Positions 39,570-51,249 of a stretch of DNA of 64,000 nucleotides are shown piece after piece. Location: contig NW_021940921.1 in NCBI RefSeq assembly GCF_004337985.1, forward strand, positions 62,001 to 126,000, written 5' to 3'. Position numbers and translations under genes: made by a program. The notes below the pieces were generated by a model. The model was not told the DNA's origin, made no database searches, and saw nothing but the letters and a program-made list of their open reading frames with translations. How positions within the stretch are numbered: position 1 is the stretch's first letter; each line of letters starts with the position of its first letter. The stretch comes from Pyricularia pennisetigena. Its lineage: Eukaryota > Ascomycota > Sordariomycetes > Magnaporthales > Pyriculariaceae.

Positions 39570-39750
39570 ATTGGGTGTTTTATTGGTGGTACCGCCATGA
39601 ACGGCGAAATGCGACAAAATGTCCTTAAATTAGAACGAGCGCGATTTTTTCGGCCAATGTAATTGGTCGAAAAACCATGTGGTTAAAAGGTATATGGAGC
39701 GCTCGGTCCCCATTGCGAAGCAGGGGGGTCTAGTCTGAGCACTGAGACTA
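39570..39750 (+). repeat. Right terminal arm of the 13.7-kb element
   Basis: This arm matches the right arms at 14390-14569 and 46200-46381 and the reversed arm at 54884-55070. It contains ACCGCCATGAACGGCG, TTCGGCCAATGTAATTGG and the terminal block GGGGGGTCTAGTCTGAGC followed by ACTGAGACTA. Confidence 0.85.
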
Positions 39751-40060
39751 TTTTTGGATATGGTAGGCGCGAGAAAAACGCCTTTTTAATTTTACACGTT
39801 GTTAAATAAAGCGATTTGCCCAATAAATCCCGATTGGTCGCGCGTCCCGCGTAGCAAAAAAACGGTCCATTATTGCGGTTATATTGGTAATATAAGGCGG
39901 AAACGCTTGGGAATCCAAGTCCAGTATATATTACACAATTACCTCTTTTTCGCTTTCCGTCAACTTTTAAGCATTGGGTCGACGGTCGGTTAAAGCCTAT
40001 GCCCCGTTTATACTGGTTTGGAACGTCGAACTGGGTATATTATAAAGCAATACAACCTTT
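39751..40060 (-). pseudogene. Fot1/pogo-type transposase relic, N-terminal DNA-binding part
   Basis: The minus strand reads a helix-turn-helix/CENP-B-type region: K-L-T-E-S-E-K-E-V-I-V, then Y-I-L-D-L-D-S-Q-A-F-P-P, then R-D-A-R-P-I-G and F-S-R-A-Y-H-I-Q-K at the edge of the large insertion. This is the N-terminal layout of fungal pogo transposases. The rest of the gene lies at 25337-26029. Stops are RIP-type. The plus-strand open frame 39799-39993 is its antisense. Confidence 0.75.
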
Positions 40061-41381
40061 TTTATGCTTGTTTTTTTATTCAATCAAAATTTATTAAACG
40101 CTAAAATAATTTGCGTTTTACGATTTGATATTTCCATGGCTAATTGTGGAAAGAAATATGTTTTTTAATGGAAATATATTATTAAGCTGAAAAATGACCA
40201 GGGTGATATATCCCACGTTAATTTTATAGTAAATGGTTAATTTAATTGTATTATTAGACTTAATTTGTTTTATAATTATATTTTGGTCATAGAATGATGC
40301 CGTTTTTGTAAAAAAGATTCAACAGCGGTATAATCGTAGAAGGTTTCCCGGATAAAAGGGATTGCGAACTAAATAAACGAATAAACAAACAAAATGGGCA
40401 TATTAATGTTTTAAGGGAATCGGGATAAAAATCATCGATTAAAATCCGTCGTTACCTTCACTGTTCGTTTTATATATTTTGAATAGGTAATGAATTTTGT
40501 TTACCACGTAATTATTACCATTTGAGGAGAGGGTTAGTATTAATATAAGATTCAGCGGAAATAAGCCCATTAAACCCTTAAAACACTATATAAACGTTTG
40601 CAAAATGAGACTTTTTTATTTTTTCGCATTTTTTGCATAATAAGGACACGAAATCTAGATTGAAATATACCGTTCCCCTTTTCAGTACAAAATAACTTGG
40701 AATTTTGTAAGTCGAAAATATGAAATTATCCCGACATGTAACTTATATACCTAAACCTGCTTACAACAATCTTGCGTAATTTTACGAAGGCCTTGGTATT
40801 ACAATAAAAACATCGGGGTAATTTATTCCTTAAGGTAAAAATACGATTGCTAAAAGCAAATAAGCGGTAATATTATAATTCGAGGTTTTCGATATAATAT
40901 TTGGACTATAAAATTACCAAACCCTAGCCTTAACCCCTGACCAACGACCCACCAGGGTAATAATCTCATCGACGTCGCGTTAAATCCAGAATTTTATTAG
41001 AGTTCTTTTTCAAAGTAGAATTTTCGTCGGTAGATGCCAATAGATTAACGTCCGTATTCAATTTGCCCCGGGCCGTAGCAATTAATGATTGGGATAAAGC
41101 TTTAATCGGTTTTAAATATAATGAATAACGAAGTTAAATAAATTTTAATTGCTATTAAGCAGTCCTAATAATCAATTTATGTATACGGTAGAGAATTGGC
41201 TTATTTAACCTGTGGCCCAAGTGTGATTTCTTTAATTGTTACAGATTATTTGACGAAATTTGCTTTTAGCGTTAATCCTAACTTTGAAAAATTACTAGAT
41301 AGTATACCTTGATAAATACGTATAATTACCCGATTCTATCCCTATGGAATCCTGGGGTTTGTCGGCAAAATTTTACTTTTT
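40061..41381. other. Unassigned stretch
   Basis: No gene family recognised. It should begin with the 5' end of the pogo element (TATAAAG near 40040). A plus-strand frame near 40980-41290 looks somewhat protein-like, but it has stops and no motif. CpA is less depleted here than in the retrotransposons, so part of it may be older single-copy host DNA. Confidence 0.3.
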
Positions 41382-44255
41382 TGCTACGATCAAAATATCC
41401 AGTAACCTGTTCTTAGCGTAAAATACAGTGGGTTAAAGCAATTGAACGTCTTAACTGGGTAACTGGGGTTTTCAATTATTGGGGTGAAATTATAACGGTT
41501 TTTAAATAAACATTGAAGTTAATTCAAACATAAAATTAATTGCTGCTAAGCAATTCTGGAATCGAATGTATTTACATAATAATAAACCTATTTTATATAA
41601 ATTATATTTCCAATATAATTTATCCTAATTTATTTAATTTGTAATTCCCAAATGAGGCTTTAAAAATTAACCGAAATCGCTTTTTGGCGGTTATATGTTC
41701 TTACGTAATTGGGTCTTTATATAATCCTATTTCCTATCGGTCGGTGTTTTTTTGGTCAAATATCGTTAAAAGGGGTGTAACCCCGCCTAACCTCCCTGGT
41801 ACCGGCCCAGTTATTTGGTCGTAATATTAGGTTTCCATTCCTTTAAACAAATCCTTTTGGCCTTTAAAGAACTCGTACTCCCCCAATCCTAGTTTTTATT
41901 TATATGTTCTTATTGCTGATTCTTTTACGCTATATTTAATTGAGTAATATCGCTCAGTAATATTTAAAATTTAACGTTAAAATGGAGGTTTTAAAGGCAA
42001 ATATTTAAACGGAGAAGCAAAGGATCCAGGAAAAGCAGTTAAAACATTTTCGTTTGCGAAAATAAAGCCAATTGTAATTTAAAAATCTAATACGAGCTAT
42101 ATTTCGCGAAATTAACGATTTGGAGGAACTAGATCGGGTGGAGCGCGAGGAAGTAAAATAGGAAAAGCTGGGGCAATCGGCCGAAACTTTCCCCGAAATG
42201 TTTTTGGAATCGTTTTTCCGGATTCCAATTTTGTTTGGGATTCCGTTTTCCAAAGGGTTTTTTTAACCCTTTTTTATTGGATAAAATAAATAATTTTACG
42301 CAATACTTAGTTGGTAAATTGTTCTATCTATGTATTTTATTTATAATATGTGTTAATTGTTTTTATATACGTCCGTTTAATGGTACAGTCTTGAATTTTG
42401 GTCGATCCTTAATTTTTGGGAATGGTAGGTGGTGTTTTTTTACATCGTTCTTTTTTTTGGCTAATCTGCTCGGGAATCCACCTTCTAGTAATATTAGCGG
42501 AGTGGTTTTTGGCAATTTTGGAAATGGTTAAGGAGTTTCCAAATATTTTTTTGGTATTTATAATTTTCTTATTTAACGAAATATTTTGTTTTACCGTAGT
42601 TGCGTTTATGGTCCCATATTCGTTCGACGTCGTACGTTTTTCTACGTCGATTTCGATTGTTTTTTGGGTATTGGTACCGTATAATATTAATTCCAATAAT
42701 GATACGTGGGACGTTGGGTGGATTTCCATAATATTTGGTAATAATAATTTATAATTGGTTTCGTTAATCTTTTGATCGATTTTATAAAGTCCAAGTTTTT
42801 AAAATTAAATTTGCTATTTATTCGCTATATTTTAATAATGCGTCGAATAAAATAGACGCTAGTTTATTTTTGGAAAAATAATCCTTTTATCCGATATTGG
42901 TTGGCGTATTTGGTTATTTTCGCTCGTACGATTTTTAGTATTTAATGGAATTTTCGTAATTCGTTTATTTGTTTATCGGTTCGTTGGGCCGTAATTATTG
43001 TCTTTGGTTTTCCATATACGATAAAATTCAATCCTTAATTGGTATAAAACGGGGTTGTTTTCGTACTTTTATTTTTTCAACTATTATACGCGAATTGTGC
43101 TGTGGGTAACAATTATACCCAATTATTCTGTTTGCGGTTGATATAATATTTTGAAGATTATTTTAATATTTGGTTAATTCGTTATATTTGCTGCTTTGTC
43201 TATGGGTGGAATATCATAAATAATTTATAGTTGGGTCCTAGCTATTTTATTAAAAACTCCCAAATTTTAATGTAAAGAATTTATTTTTATGTGTAATAAT
43301 GCTTTCTGGAAGTCCGTGGTTATTAATAATTATTTGTAAAAATATATATGCGATTTTTTCGGCGTTGTTACTTTTTTAATAAAGTACGAAATCGGCGTAT
43401 TTGGTAAATTTATCCATTCTAAATAATATATTATCGTATTTAATCTTAATATATAATTCTTCGGCAAATGGTAAGTTAACGATAAAACTTACTAAAATAG
43501 TTTGCCAGGTTTTATTGGGGGTAAGTACAGACTATAGGAACTTATAAAATCTGTGTTTTGCGGATTTGTTTTTGCGCAAAACTCCCAATCTTTGATGGTT
43601 TTTTATACTTCTTATCGTATTTCTTTGAAATTATAGTGCTGTTTTAACCGTTTCCATGTTTTGGAAATTTTTTGGTGTCCGTGGGCTTTATTTTCGTAGA
43701 ATTTCCGTATTTCCTTTAGTATAATTACCATGTTGGTCGTTATAAGGTTTCGGTGAATTGGTAAAAGGTTTCCGTTATCGTTTGCTATAAAAGTTTTGCG
43801 TATTTTTTCGGACATTATATTTCTATAATTTGGTCTCTTATAAAAGGCGTCGACCTTCCCGTGTTTAATTCTTGTTGAAAAATGATTTTAAAATGGAATT
43901 TTATCGGAATTTTACCCGTTTAATATTTTGTTTATTTAACATTTTGTTAATAGTAAAATGGCTAGGCTTTTGCGTTCCGTATAAATTAATATTTCGTATT
44001 TAATTCCGGATAATTATGGTCTCCATTTTTCGAATTTTCGGATAATAACTATAAATCTTTTGTCCTGGATTTGGTAATTAAGCTCTGGTTAACATAGTGT
44101 TTGTGAAAAAAGCCGTAAAGGTGCAGGCGTCCTTTTTCGTTTGGTTGGTTAAATTATCCTCCGATTGCATAATCGGATGCGTCGGCTTCGATTTCGAAAG
44201 GTTTTATTTGATTTAACATTTCAAAAATTGGTTTTCGTGCTATTGCATTTCGGAG
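41382..44255 (-). mobile_element. Ty3/gypsy family A copy 2, 3' part (LTR, integrase, RNase H)
   Basis: A second copy of the gypsy element at 1778-9084, same orientation. The LTR is at 41382-41826, starting TGCTACGA and ending TCGTAATA. A purine tract, integrase (zinc-binding region in the open piece 43612-43815, with A-H-G-H-Q-K-I-S) and RNase H follow. At 44251-44255 (CGGAG) the element is cut by the LTR-like insert. It resumes with the same CGGAG at 57742 and 59849. The open pairs at 42235-42754 on both strands overlap and are decay products. Confidence 0.85.
43050..43900 (-). pseudogene. Gypsy family A copy 2: integrase relic
   Basis: The zinc-binding N-terminal region is well kept at 43612-43815 (I-H-R-N-L, A-H-G-H-Q-K-I-S-K-T-W-K-R-L). 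The catalytic core at lower coordinates is worn. It aligns with the integrase of copy 1 at 3540-4450. Confidence 0.72.
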
Positions 44256-44575
44256 TGTGAGGAGGTTACGAAATAAAGTAAGCTTAGTCTTGAACGGGTG
44301 GAAAAGTGGATCACGTATAAGGCTAATTAAACGTTAAAATGGCAGATAACCGTATGCTAGCGGGTAATGGAGATAATATATTATTATTGGCCAATCGATT
44401 TGTTAAATCGTTAAATCGATGAAGGTGGTGAATCTAAGGTTAAATTGTGAATTACGTGTTCGAATCCGTAGGTGCAGATCTTCGATCCGGATGTCCGGAA
44501 TGCGGGATCAGGTCACATGATTTGGCTTTATTTATATAACTACCCTGCCGACCAATTAAACCTAACGACCCATTA
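44256..44575. repeat. LTR-like element L, left fragment
   Basis: Starts TGTGAGGAGGTTACG at 44256, directly after CGGAG. It matches 55352-55680 of the intact copy. It is cut at 44567-44575 (GACCCATTA) by the TIR composite, and the rest resumes at 57409. The target duplication CGGAG at 44251-44255 and 57742-57746 shows a single insertion into gypsy family A copy 2. Confidence 0.82.
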
Positions 44576-44634
44576 TAGTCTCAGTGCTTAGACTAAATCC
44601 CCCTGCTTCGCAGTGGGGACCGAACGCTCCATAT

Positions 44635-46381
44635 TACTCTCAGGGCTTATCCCTAAAGCCCAGAGCTCTATAATTAATCCATTTCGTAGCTCAATTGCGG
44701 TTTTGCAATATATTTGTGGGTCCATCCAAAAAACACTTTGGTTTAGGTTTGAGGACAATTTGTCGATTTTCGCCGTTTATAGCGGTATTTTTGGCCTTTT
44801 TTCGACCGATACTCCCTTATTCCATAACCACGCAAAATATCGAAAGAAGAAAATATCGTTAAAAATAGCGTTTAATACCGTTATTAGCAGCGATTTAATT
44901 TATCTTTTTACTCATTATGACGACCGAATCGGATACCACCTGCCCTTAATCCGTTCATGGCGGTACTTTTTTTCGATTTGTTTTAATTTTATCTTTGATT
45001 TTTAATTAAATTTTATACTTTTTCACATGGAGGGTTGTATATTTATACCGTTATAGTAGGCTGTGGTGTAAATATCGCAGTATATAAGCAGTTAAATAAG
45101 CGGATAGGCAAAATATATATTTTGCATATATAATTTACAATCGAAACTTGTTTATATTTTTACCAATTTTAACGATAATAAAACCAAAGCTTCAGGGAAT
45201 GGATGACGTGTATACGCAAACGTCCTAGCCTAGCTCTACTTGCTATATTGGTCTTAAAAACATTTTTATAGTAAAAAATACTAAATATATATTTTATAAA
45301 CCTTTTTGCTTTATTTTATTAATTTTATATTATTTTTCTTTTTCAGCCAGACTTTATAGTTTCTGCGTGTGGGGGATGCTTTATACATACACAGTATAAT
45401 ACCACGATTTGGTACACATATCCGATTATATAAAGTGTGAAATATGCGGATATGTAAAGTATGTCTAATGTTGTATATCATTTACAATCGAAACGCTTTT
45501 ATATTTCTACCAATCTTGACGTTAACAAAACCAAAGTTTTAAGACGTGGATTACGTATATAAGCAAACGTTAACGTTAAATCCGATTTTCAATACCCGCT
45601 TCTGTTATTTTGTTTTATATAAAGAAATGCTAAATTTGTGTTATTTTAATATTTTTTGCTTTGTTTCATCAAATCAAATTAAAAAAGAACGTTAAATACC
45701 ATTTATCAATAAACATATATAAAAATGGATGTATTAAAGTTTTGTTAAATTTTACCAATATTTGTATGAATTATTCGGTTTCTAATTAAGTTACTAGTTA
45801 ATATAAAAATATCCATAAAACTTTTATTTAAATCGATAATTGCATGCATTTTGCAGTCTTTGATCCGTTACGTTACAAATATTGTAACCAACTTTTGAAT
45901 TAGTTTTTTTACACCTATTTAAAATAAAAACTAAATATTTAAATATCTTTCCAAATGTACTGGCTATAAAGACACAGTGGTTAGGACAACAATCACCAAA
46001 CTCCAATAAGTCTAACGCGGGTTATTTTATATTTTTATAATTTCTATTTATTTCTTTATTCGAATATTCAATTGTATACCATAGTTATACCAGTTCTTTT
46101 TACCATTATCGTGCGAATTCATCATATAAACCCGTTATAAACGGCGAAATGCGACGAATTATCGTTATTAATACCGGCGTACGGCTATAGCGGCAAAATA
46201 CGATAAATTATCGTTGGTAATACCGCCATAAACGGCGAAATGCGACAAAATATCCTTAAATTAAAACGAACACGTTTTTTTCGGCCAATGTAATTGGTCG
46301 AAAACCCATATAGCCAGAAGGTATATGGAGCGTTCGGTCCCCACTGCGAAGCGGGGGGGTCTAGTTTAAACATTGAAACTA
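44635..46381 (+). mobile_element. Non-autonomous TIR element, complete (1.75 kb)
   Basis: The left end TACTCTCAGGGCTT and right end ACATTGAAACTA are worn forms of the family termini. The 9-bp flanks are GCTCCATAT (44626-44634) and ACTCCATAT (46382-46390). It is inserted in the arm of an older, opposite-orientation copy, so its right arm and the continuing host arm form an inverted repeat around 46381. The interior has the usual two box-led repeats, weakened here (CACATGG near 45025, GTGTGGGG near 45368). No coding capacity seen. Confidence 0.82.
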
Positions 46382-46689
46382 ACTCCATATACCTTTTAAC
46401 CATATGGCTTTGCGACCAATTACATTAACCGAAAAAAACGCGTTCGTTTTAATTTGAGGAAATTTTGTCGCATTTCGCCGTTTATAACGGGTTTATACAA
46501 TATATTCGCACGATAATGGTAAAAAGAATGGTAAAACTATGGTATATAATTAAACATTCGAATAAAAGAATAAATAGAAATTATAAAAATATAAAATAAC
46601 CTGCGTTAAATTTATTGGAGCTTGGTAATTGTTTTCCCCGCTACCGTGTCTTTATAGCCAATATATTGGGAAAAATATTTGAATATTTA

Positions 46690-46877
46690 TGTTATAGGGT
46701 AAGCCAACGGCCTTGAGACCATTAAGTATCCTTGTTGGTATTATTACTAACGCTGGGGAAGAAGTGAGGAAAAGGTGTATATCCGGGTCGTGGTAATATC
46801 CTTCCCTTTATATATTATCCTTAACCCGCTTTTATATCTTATTACGTAATACGTGCTTTACGTACGAATCCATAATA
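46690..46877 (-). repeat. 3' LTR of gypsy family B
   Basis: 188 bp, starting TGTTATAGGGTAAGCC and ending CCATAATA (CCATAACA in the partner). It contains ATTACGTAATACGTGC and TATATATTATCC blocks shared with 54289-54476. Confidence 0.88.
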
Positions 46878-46980
46878 TAGCCCGCATTCGCCCGTTTTTT
46901 ATCGGGTATAATCCCTATTTGGAAATATAGGGGCAATCCAGCGGGCGCGTATTTTAATATAGCTTACCCGTCCATTATTC

Positions 46981-47590
46981 CGGGCGGTATAAACCCGTGG
47001 TCGGGTTTTACCCTCCTATTTTCGGCCGCGGTTATATCGCGGGCCCTTTATCCCCGGTTCTGTTTACGGGCGGTTATCGTAATTCGTTTTTTCCTAATTT
47101 TAGTTAATATAAATCCGTGGTCGAATTTTATCCTCCCGTTTTTAGATGCAATTATATCGTGGTTTTTTTATCGTATTTACCGTTTGCGGGTGGTTATCGC
47201 GGTTTATTTTCCTTTTATTTTAAACGGTATAAGGCCGTAACCGGGTTTTACCCTCTTATTTTTAGTTGCGGTAATGTCGCGGTTTTTTTATCGTATTTGC
47301 CGTTTGCGGGTATTTATCGCGGTTTATTTTCCTTTTATTTTGGGCGGTATAAGGCCGTGGTCGGGTTTTGCCTTCCTACCTTTGGTTGCGGTAATATCGC
47401 GGTTTTTTTGTCGTATTTACCGTTTGCGGGTATTTATCGCGGTTTATTTTCCTTTTATTTTGGGCGGTATAGGGCCGTGGTCGGGTTTTACCTTCCTGCC
47501 TTTGGTTACGGTAATATCCCGGTTTTTTATCGTATTTACCGTTTACGGGTGTTTATCGCGATTTACCTTCCTTTTATTTTAGGCGGTGTA
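46981..47590. repeat. Five 120-bp tandem repeats near the 3' LTR of gypsy family B
   Basis: Units start at 46981, 47101, 47221, 47341 and 47461, and share GTGGTCGGGTTTTACC, TTTATCGTATTTACCG and GGTTTATTTTCC. The unit is 40 codons long. On the minus strand, sense for the element, each unit reads as a Lys/Arg-rich stretch (for example T-K-G-R-K-V-K-P-D-H-G) through TAA stops. The plus strand is open over 47117-47926, but that frame is rich in Phe, Tyr and Arg as expected for an antisense of a basic protein. The last unit lacks one T and shifts frame. Confidence 0.8.
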
Positions 47591-47929
47591 AATTCGTTTA
47601 TCCATTGGTATAATTCCTTTCCCGTGGTAATTGCGGTTTTTGTTTTTCGTATTTTTCCCGCGTTATCGTTCTGGTCCTTTTTATTTTCCAATTTTTCTTT
47701 TATTCGAATTTTTTTCGTTTTTATTCCCTTTTTTTTGCCATTTTATCGATTTTTCCCGTTTTCCCTTCGTTTTATTTTTTATTTGTACTGCCTTTATTTC
47801 GTCCGTTTTTATTTCCTATTCGTTTTTATTTATTATTTATATCGTTATTTGTCGTTACCGCGTCGTTATTATATCCCGGGCCTTTATTTTTTTAATCGCG
47901 TTATAAATAACGTTTGGATAAATTAGTAC

Positions 47930-49300
47930 CGGTGGTGGAGGTGGCCGGCCTCCCCACCGTAATAATTAATTGCTTTCCTCGTACAATAATAACGGTCGTT
48001 TATTTGTAAATTGTATCGATTAAATACCGATTAGGTGATATCGCTAATTTATATTCGCAACGTTTTCGTTGCGCTATCGGTACCGCGGAATTCCAAGGTA
48101 ATTTAAATAACGACGAATATACCGCTCCGGAAAATATATTTATTTTTTGCGTTTTTTGTGTGAAAACGTCCAAAACTAACGGGGTTTGGGAATATGGTCT
48201 TACCCCCGACGGTATTAATTACCAGCGATATCGCGATACCAAAAAATCGCTTTATTATTACAGCGAAACCGTTTACGCTTTTAACTTTATCCTCCGCCGC
48301 CGTTTGCGAAAATTAAAAATTACGACTTATAATGGTCGTTATATCGTCCAACCTTTAATTAAAAATACCGTCGTGGATAGTAAAAAATCTTTTGGCAAAA
48401 ATGCCGTACTATTTCGAAATTTCTTTACCGCGTATGCTAATTGGGTCCGCGTTTATTAGGACGTATAGGATAAAATGGCCAATTCCGGGGCCGTAACGAT
48501 TTTTACCAAAACCATTGTTTTTGTTATTATATCCAATACCCTTTTTCGCAGCGGCGGTAATTGTAACCGTTAATTGGTACAAATTTTCGCACGCGGTTTT
48601 ATTTATTTGGAGGTGCGTTTAATTTTTTTAATATATAATTATTTCGATAACGTTATTAATTTTTAAATTTCTTTTTTCAAAAACGTAATACGTCGCGCTA
48701 TAAGGAAAACCTGCAAAAAGCGCGCCGAAGCAATAACGCTTTCGTTGTTTTAATTACCGTCCTAACCCCTTCCCCCGCCGTTTTTGTGCGCCAGTTTCGC
48801 CCCGCGTATTTTTTACGCTTTTTCGCCTTTATTATTACCACGCCCCGTCGACGTTTCGAGGCTTTTTTCTCACGTTACCCCGTCGCATTTCGTTTTATTC
48901 GTGCCCCGATTCGGTATTTATTTAGTTTTTCGCGTCCCCGTGCCCCTATTTCGTCGCGTTTTCGTGCTTTTGGTCGTAATATGGGCAAAAACCCGTTTTT
49001 TGGAAAATCCAGTCGTAAATTTTTTTTAATTAAAAATACTGCCCGACGTCGTACCGCCTTATTACGGGAGGTTAACCAATTCGTTAAATAATAGGAATTC
49101 CCGGTTTTTAAGGACGACGCGGAAAATAATAAAATAAAAAAGGAGGACGTTAAAATAAAGGAAGGGAATAAAAAGGAGGGAAATTTGGATGGCGAATTGG
49201 AAACGTATAATTCGGTTTTTAATTAATATTTTATCGCCGCGCAAAATTATTATTTCGTTTTATATATATTAATTTAATTTAAGGATTAGGTGGGTGGGAT
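47930..49300. other. 3' region of gypsy family B with competing frames on both strands
   Basis: Downstream of the chromodomain. On the plus strand 48010-48459 is stop-free for 150 codons and keeps several CAA and CAG codons. Its stops further on (to about 48780) are CAA/CAG-derived types. A second plus frame covers 48786-49091. On the minus strand 48730-49010 is also open and strongly basic. Either a basic C-terminal tail of the polyprotein or an antisense ORF could explain it. I cannot choose, and no family is recognised. Confidence 0.35.
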
Positions 49301-49599
49301 ACGGCCACGTCGCCCCAAAAATGGGCGCGGGTTATATAATCGTCGGTTTATTTTTATTGCATTTCGCCCCGGTAAAGGGTTTAATTTTGCGTAATTTTTT
49401 TACCGTACGTTTGGTTAAATTAATATTAATTTTGGGTTTACCGCGTCGTTTTTTTTTCCGGGGAATCGTCGATTTTTTAATTAATTATAGCAAATCCTTG
49501 GTCCGGTTGGATATTTAATTATTAACGTTGTTTTAATATTGGGTTATTATTTATTTGGGCCGGCCCCCATTTTGTTTCGAATTCGTCCAATACCCGTAT

Positions 49600-51150
49600 A
49601 TTTTCCATTGCTACCAAATCCTTTTACGTGGGTTTATTGTATTTTTTCCATTTTATTAAAATTTTGCGTTTACGTCCTTTCCCCTTTGCGTTTTTCGCGG
49701 CCAGGATTTCCTTTATTACCCATTTTTCCGCGGTTTCGTTATTTAAATCGGATAAAATTAATAACGGGCCGGGTTTAATATCGGTACGAATTTGGGACGG
49801 TAATAAACCGTCCGCGGTTTTTTCGATTAATTCCACGTAAAAAATGGGGTGGATTTTTTTCGGAACGTTTAACGTAATTATTAATGGTGTAAAAATCGTT
49901 ATAACCGTAAATTTATTCGCCACGAAATTAAATTTTTTATTCGGGCGATTAATTTTAACGTTCCGTAGGTTAAAAAAAGTTTTATCCCCTATTTTAAAAC
50001 GGTCCGCCGGTTTCCGTATTTTATTCGCGTTTTTTTTTTGGCGTTGTTATATATAAATTATAACGGCGTAAACCACGTTTATACCGTTTTTAAGGTGTTA
50101 TAAAAACAAATTCGCGCGATTTTTGGGCGTGGAACCCGGTCGTCCGTTTATTTATATTACCGGGACCGCGTTTACTTTATATTTTAATAATAATTTATTA
50201 AAATTAATTCCCGTAATTAACGAATTTTTATTAATTAGCGTTAATTAAACGGCCGGTAAATGTCCGGGCTAATTTATTTAATCAAAAACCACGAAAACTT
50301 TTAAATAATATTATATTTCCTAATTAATCCGTTCCGTACCCCCGTCCGTTTTTAGGTGGGAGGACGTCGATAATAATTGTAAAATTCCTATTTATCGGTA
50401 TAATTCCGATTAAAAACTTTTTACCCAATCCGACCCCCGGTCCAATATAATCGCGTTAAAAAAGCCTTTAAACCGCTACCAGGTGGAAACGAATTTCGCG
50501 GCGCAAATTTCGGTTTTTATCGAATTTATCGCTTTTAATTAAATATATTTGGAAAATTTATTAATTATAACCATTATATAACGCGGTGCGTACGTATTAT
50601 TGTTTGGGAGGTCCGTTATAAAATCGATGGAAATTTGTTTCCAAAATTTGTCCGGTATTAGTAGGGGTTATAGCAATTTTTGTTTACGTCGTTTTAATGG
50701 TTTTATCCTGCGGTATATCTCGCAATTACGTACGAATCGTCGGATATATTCGGCCATCCCGTCCCAATGGTAATTTCGAACCAGGATCGTAAATATATTA
50801 TTTTTACCGTAATAATTAATTATTAGGAATTCGTAAATTCGTTGCAAAATTACCGTGGTTAAAAGTTCCCAATTGGGTAATTAAAAACGGTTTTTGTACA
50901 ATAGCGTACCGGAAGCGTTTATTAAATAATCCGTTATTTATACTATCGTTTCGGTTTCGGGTAAAAATCGTTTTATATTTTGTTAAACCGCGTTACGTTT
51001 ATGGGCGTATACCGGGTTTTTTTCTACTATTTCGTTCCAAAATTTTGTTATATAAAATTGCTGGAAAATAGATATTTTTTCCGGGACCGCCGGTAATATA
51101 TTTTATAATAATATTTAAAAAGTACCGATTATAGTTTTGCTGGGTATTGG
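49600..51150 (-). pseudogene. Gypsy family B: integrase and chromodomain
   Basis: The minus open piece 49624-49923 is intact for 100 codons. Its start is the integrase C-terminal segment with H-P-I-F-Y-V-E-L-I, and its end is a chromodomain (W-V-I-K-E-I-L, then I-L-I-K-W-K-K-Y). The integrase core lies at higher coordinates and is stop-ridden. Chromodomains of such elements guide integration to methylated histone H3 chromatin in relatives; that is family knowledge. Confidence 0.78.
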
Positions 51151-51249
51151 GCGTAATATTATCGTTTTTTTTCGCTGGTTTCGTCCTGCTCCCGTTTCGA
51201 TAGCGCGTCGGGGATTATCGCGTATTTCCCTGGTCGGTATTTTAAAACG

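Larger units (their letters stand above)
26030..39750 (+). mobile_element. 13.7-kb TIR element carrying RecQ, SNF2 and DUF6589-like genes
   Basis: The left end TAGTCTCAGGGCTC is at 26030 and the right end GAGCACTGAGACTA finishes at 39750. The flanks 26021-26029 and 39751-39759 are both TTTTTGGAT, a perfect 9-bp target duplication. The target is a pogo-type transposase gene. About 250 bp at the left end and 180 bp at the right end match the short non-autonomous elements in this window, so this looks like their large relative. Inside are a RecQ-type helicase (+), an unassigned block (+), an SNF2-type ATPase (+) and a convergent DUF6589-like gene (minus). All carry RIP stops. No standard transposase was recognised. 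A 9-bp duplication is common in Mutator-like elements, but no MULE domain is seen. Confidence 0.85.

Noticed and set aside
42409..42729. Chromodomain in gypsy family A
   Set aside because: The segment H-P-T-S-H-V-S-L-L marks the integrase end, but the following residues do not give a convincing chromodomain, unlike family B at 49624-49730.
42235..42754. Overlapping open frames on both strands near the gypsy family A copy 2 3' end
   Set aside because: They lie in the region expected for the end of integrase. The frames have no motif, and opposite-strand openness is common in RIP-altered AT-rich DNA.
47117..47926. Longest open frame in the window (269 codons, plus strand)
   Set aside because: It runs over the 120-bp repeats of the minus-strand gypsy family B and is rich in Phe, Tyr and Arg, the antisense of a Lys-rich repeat. 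It has no domain.
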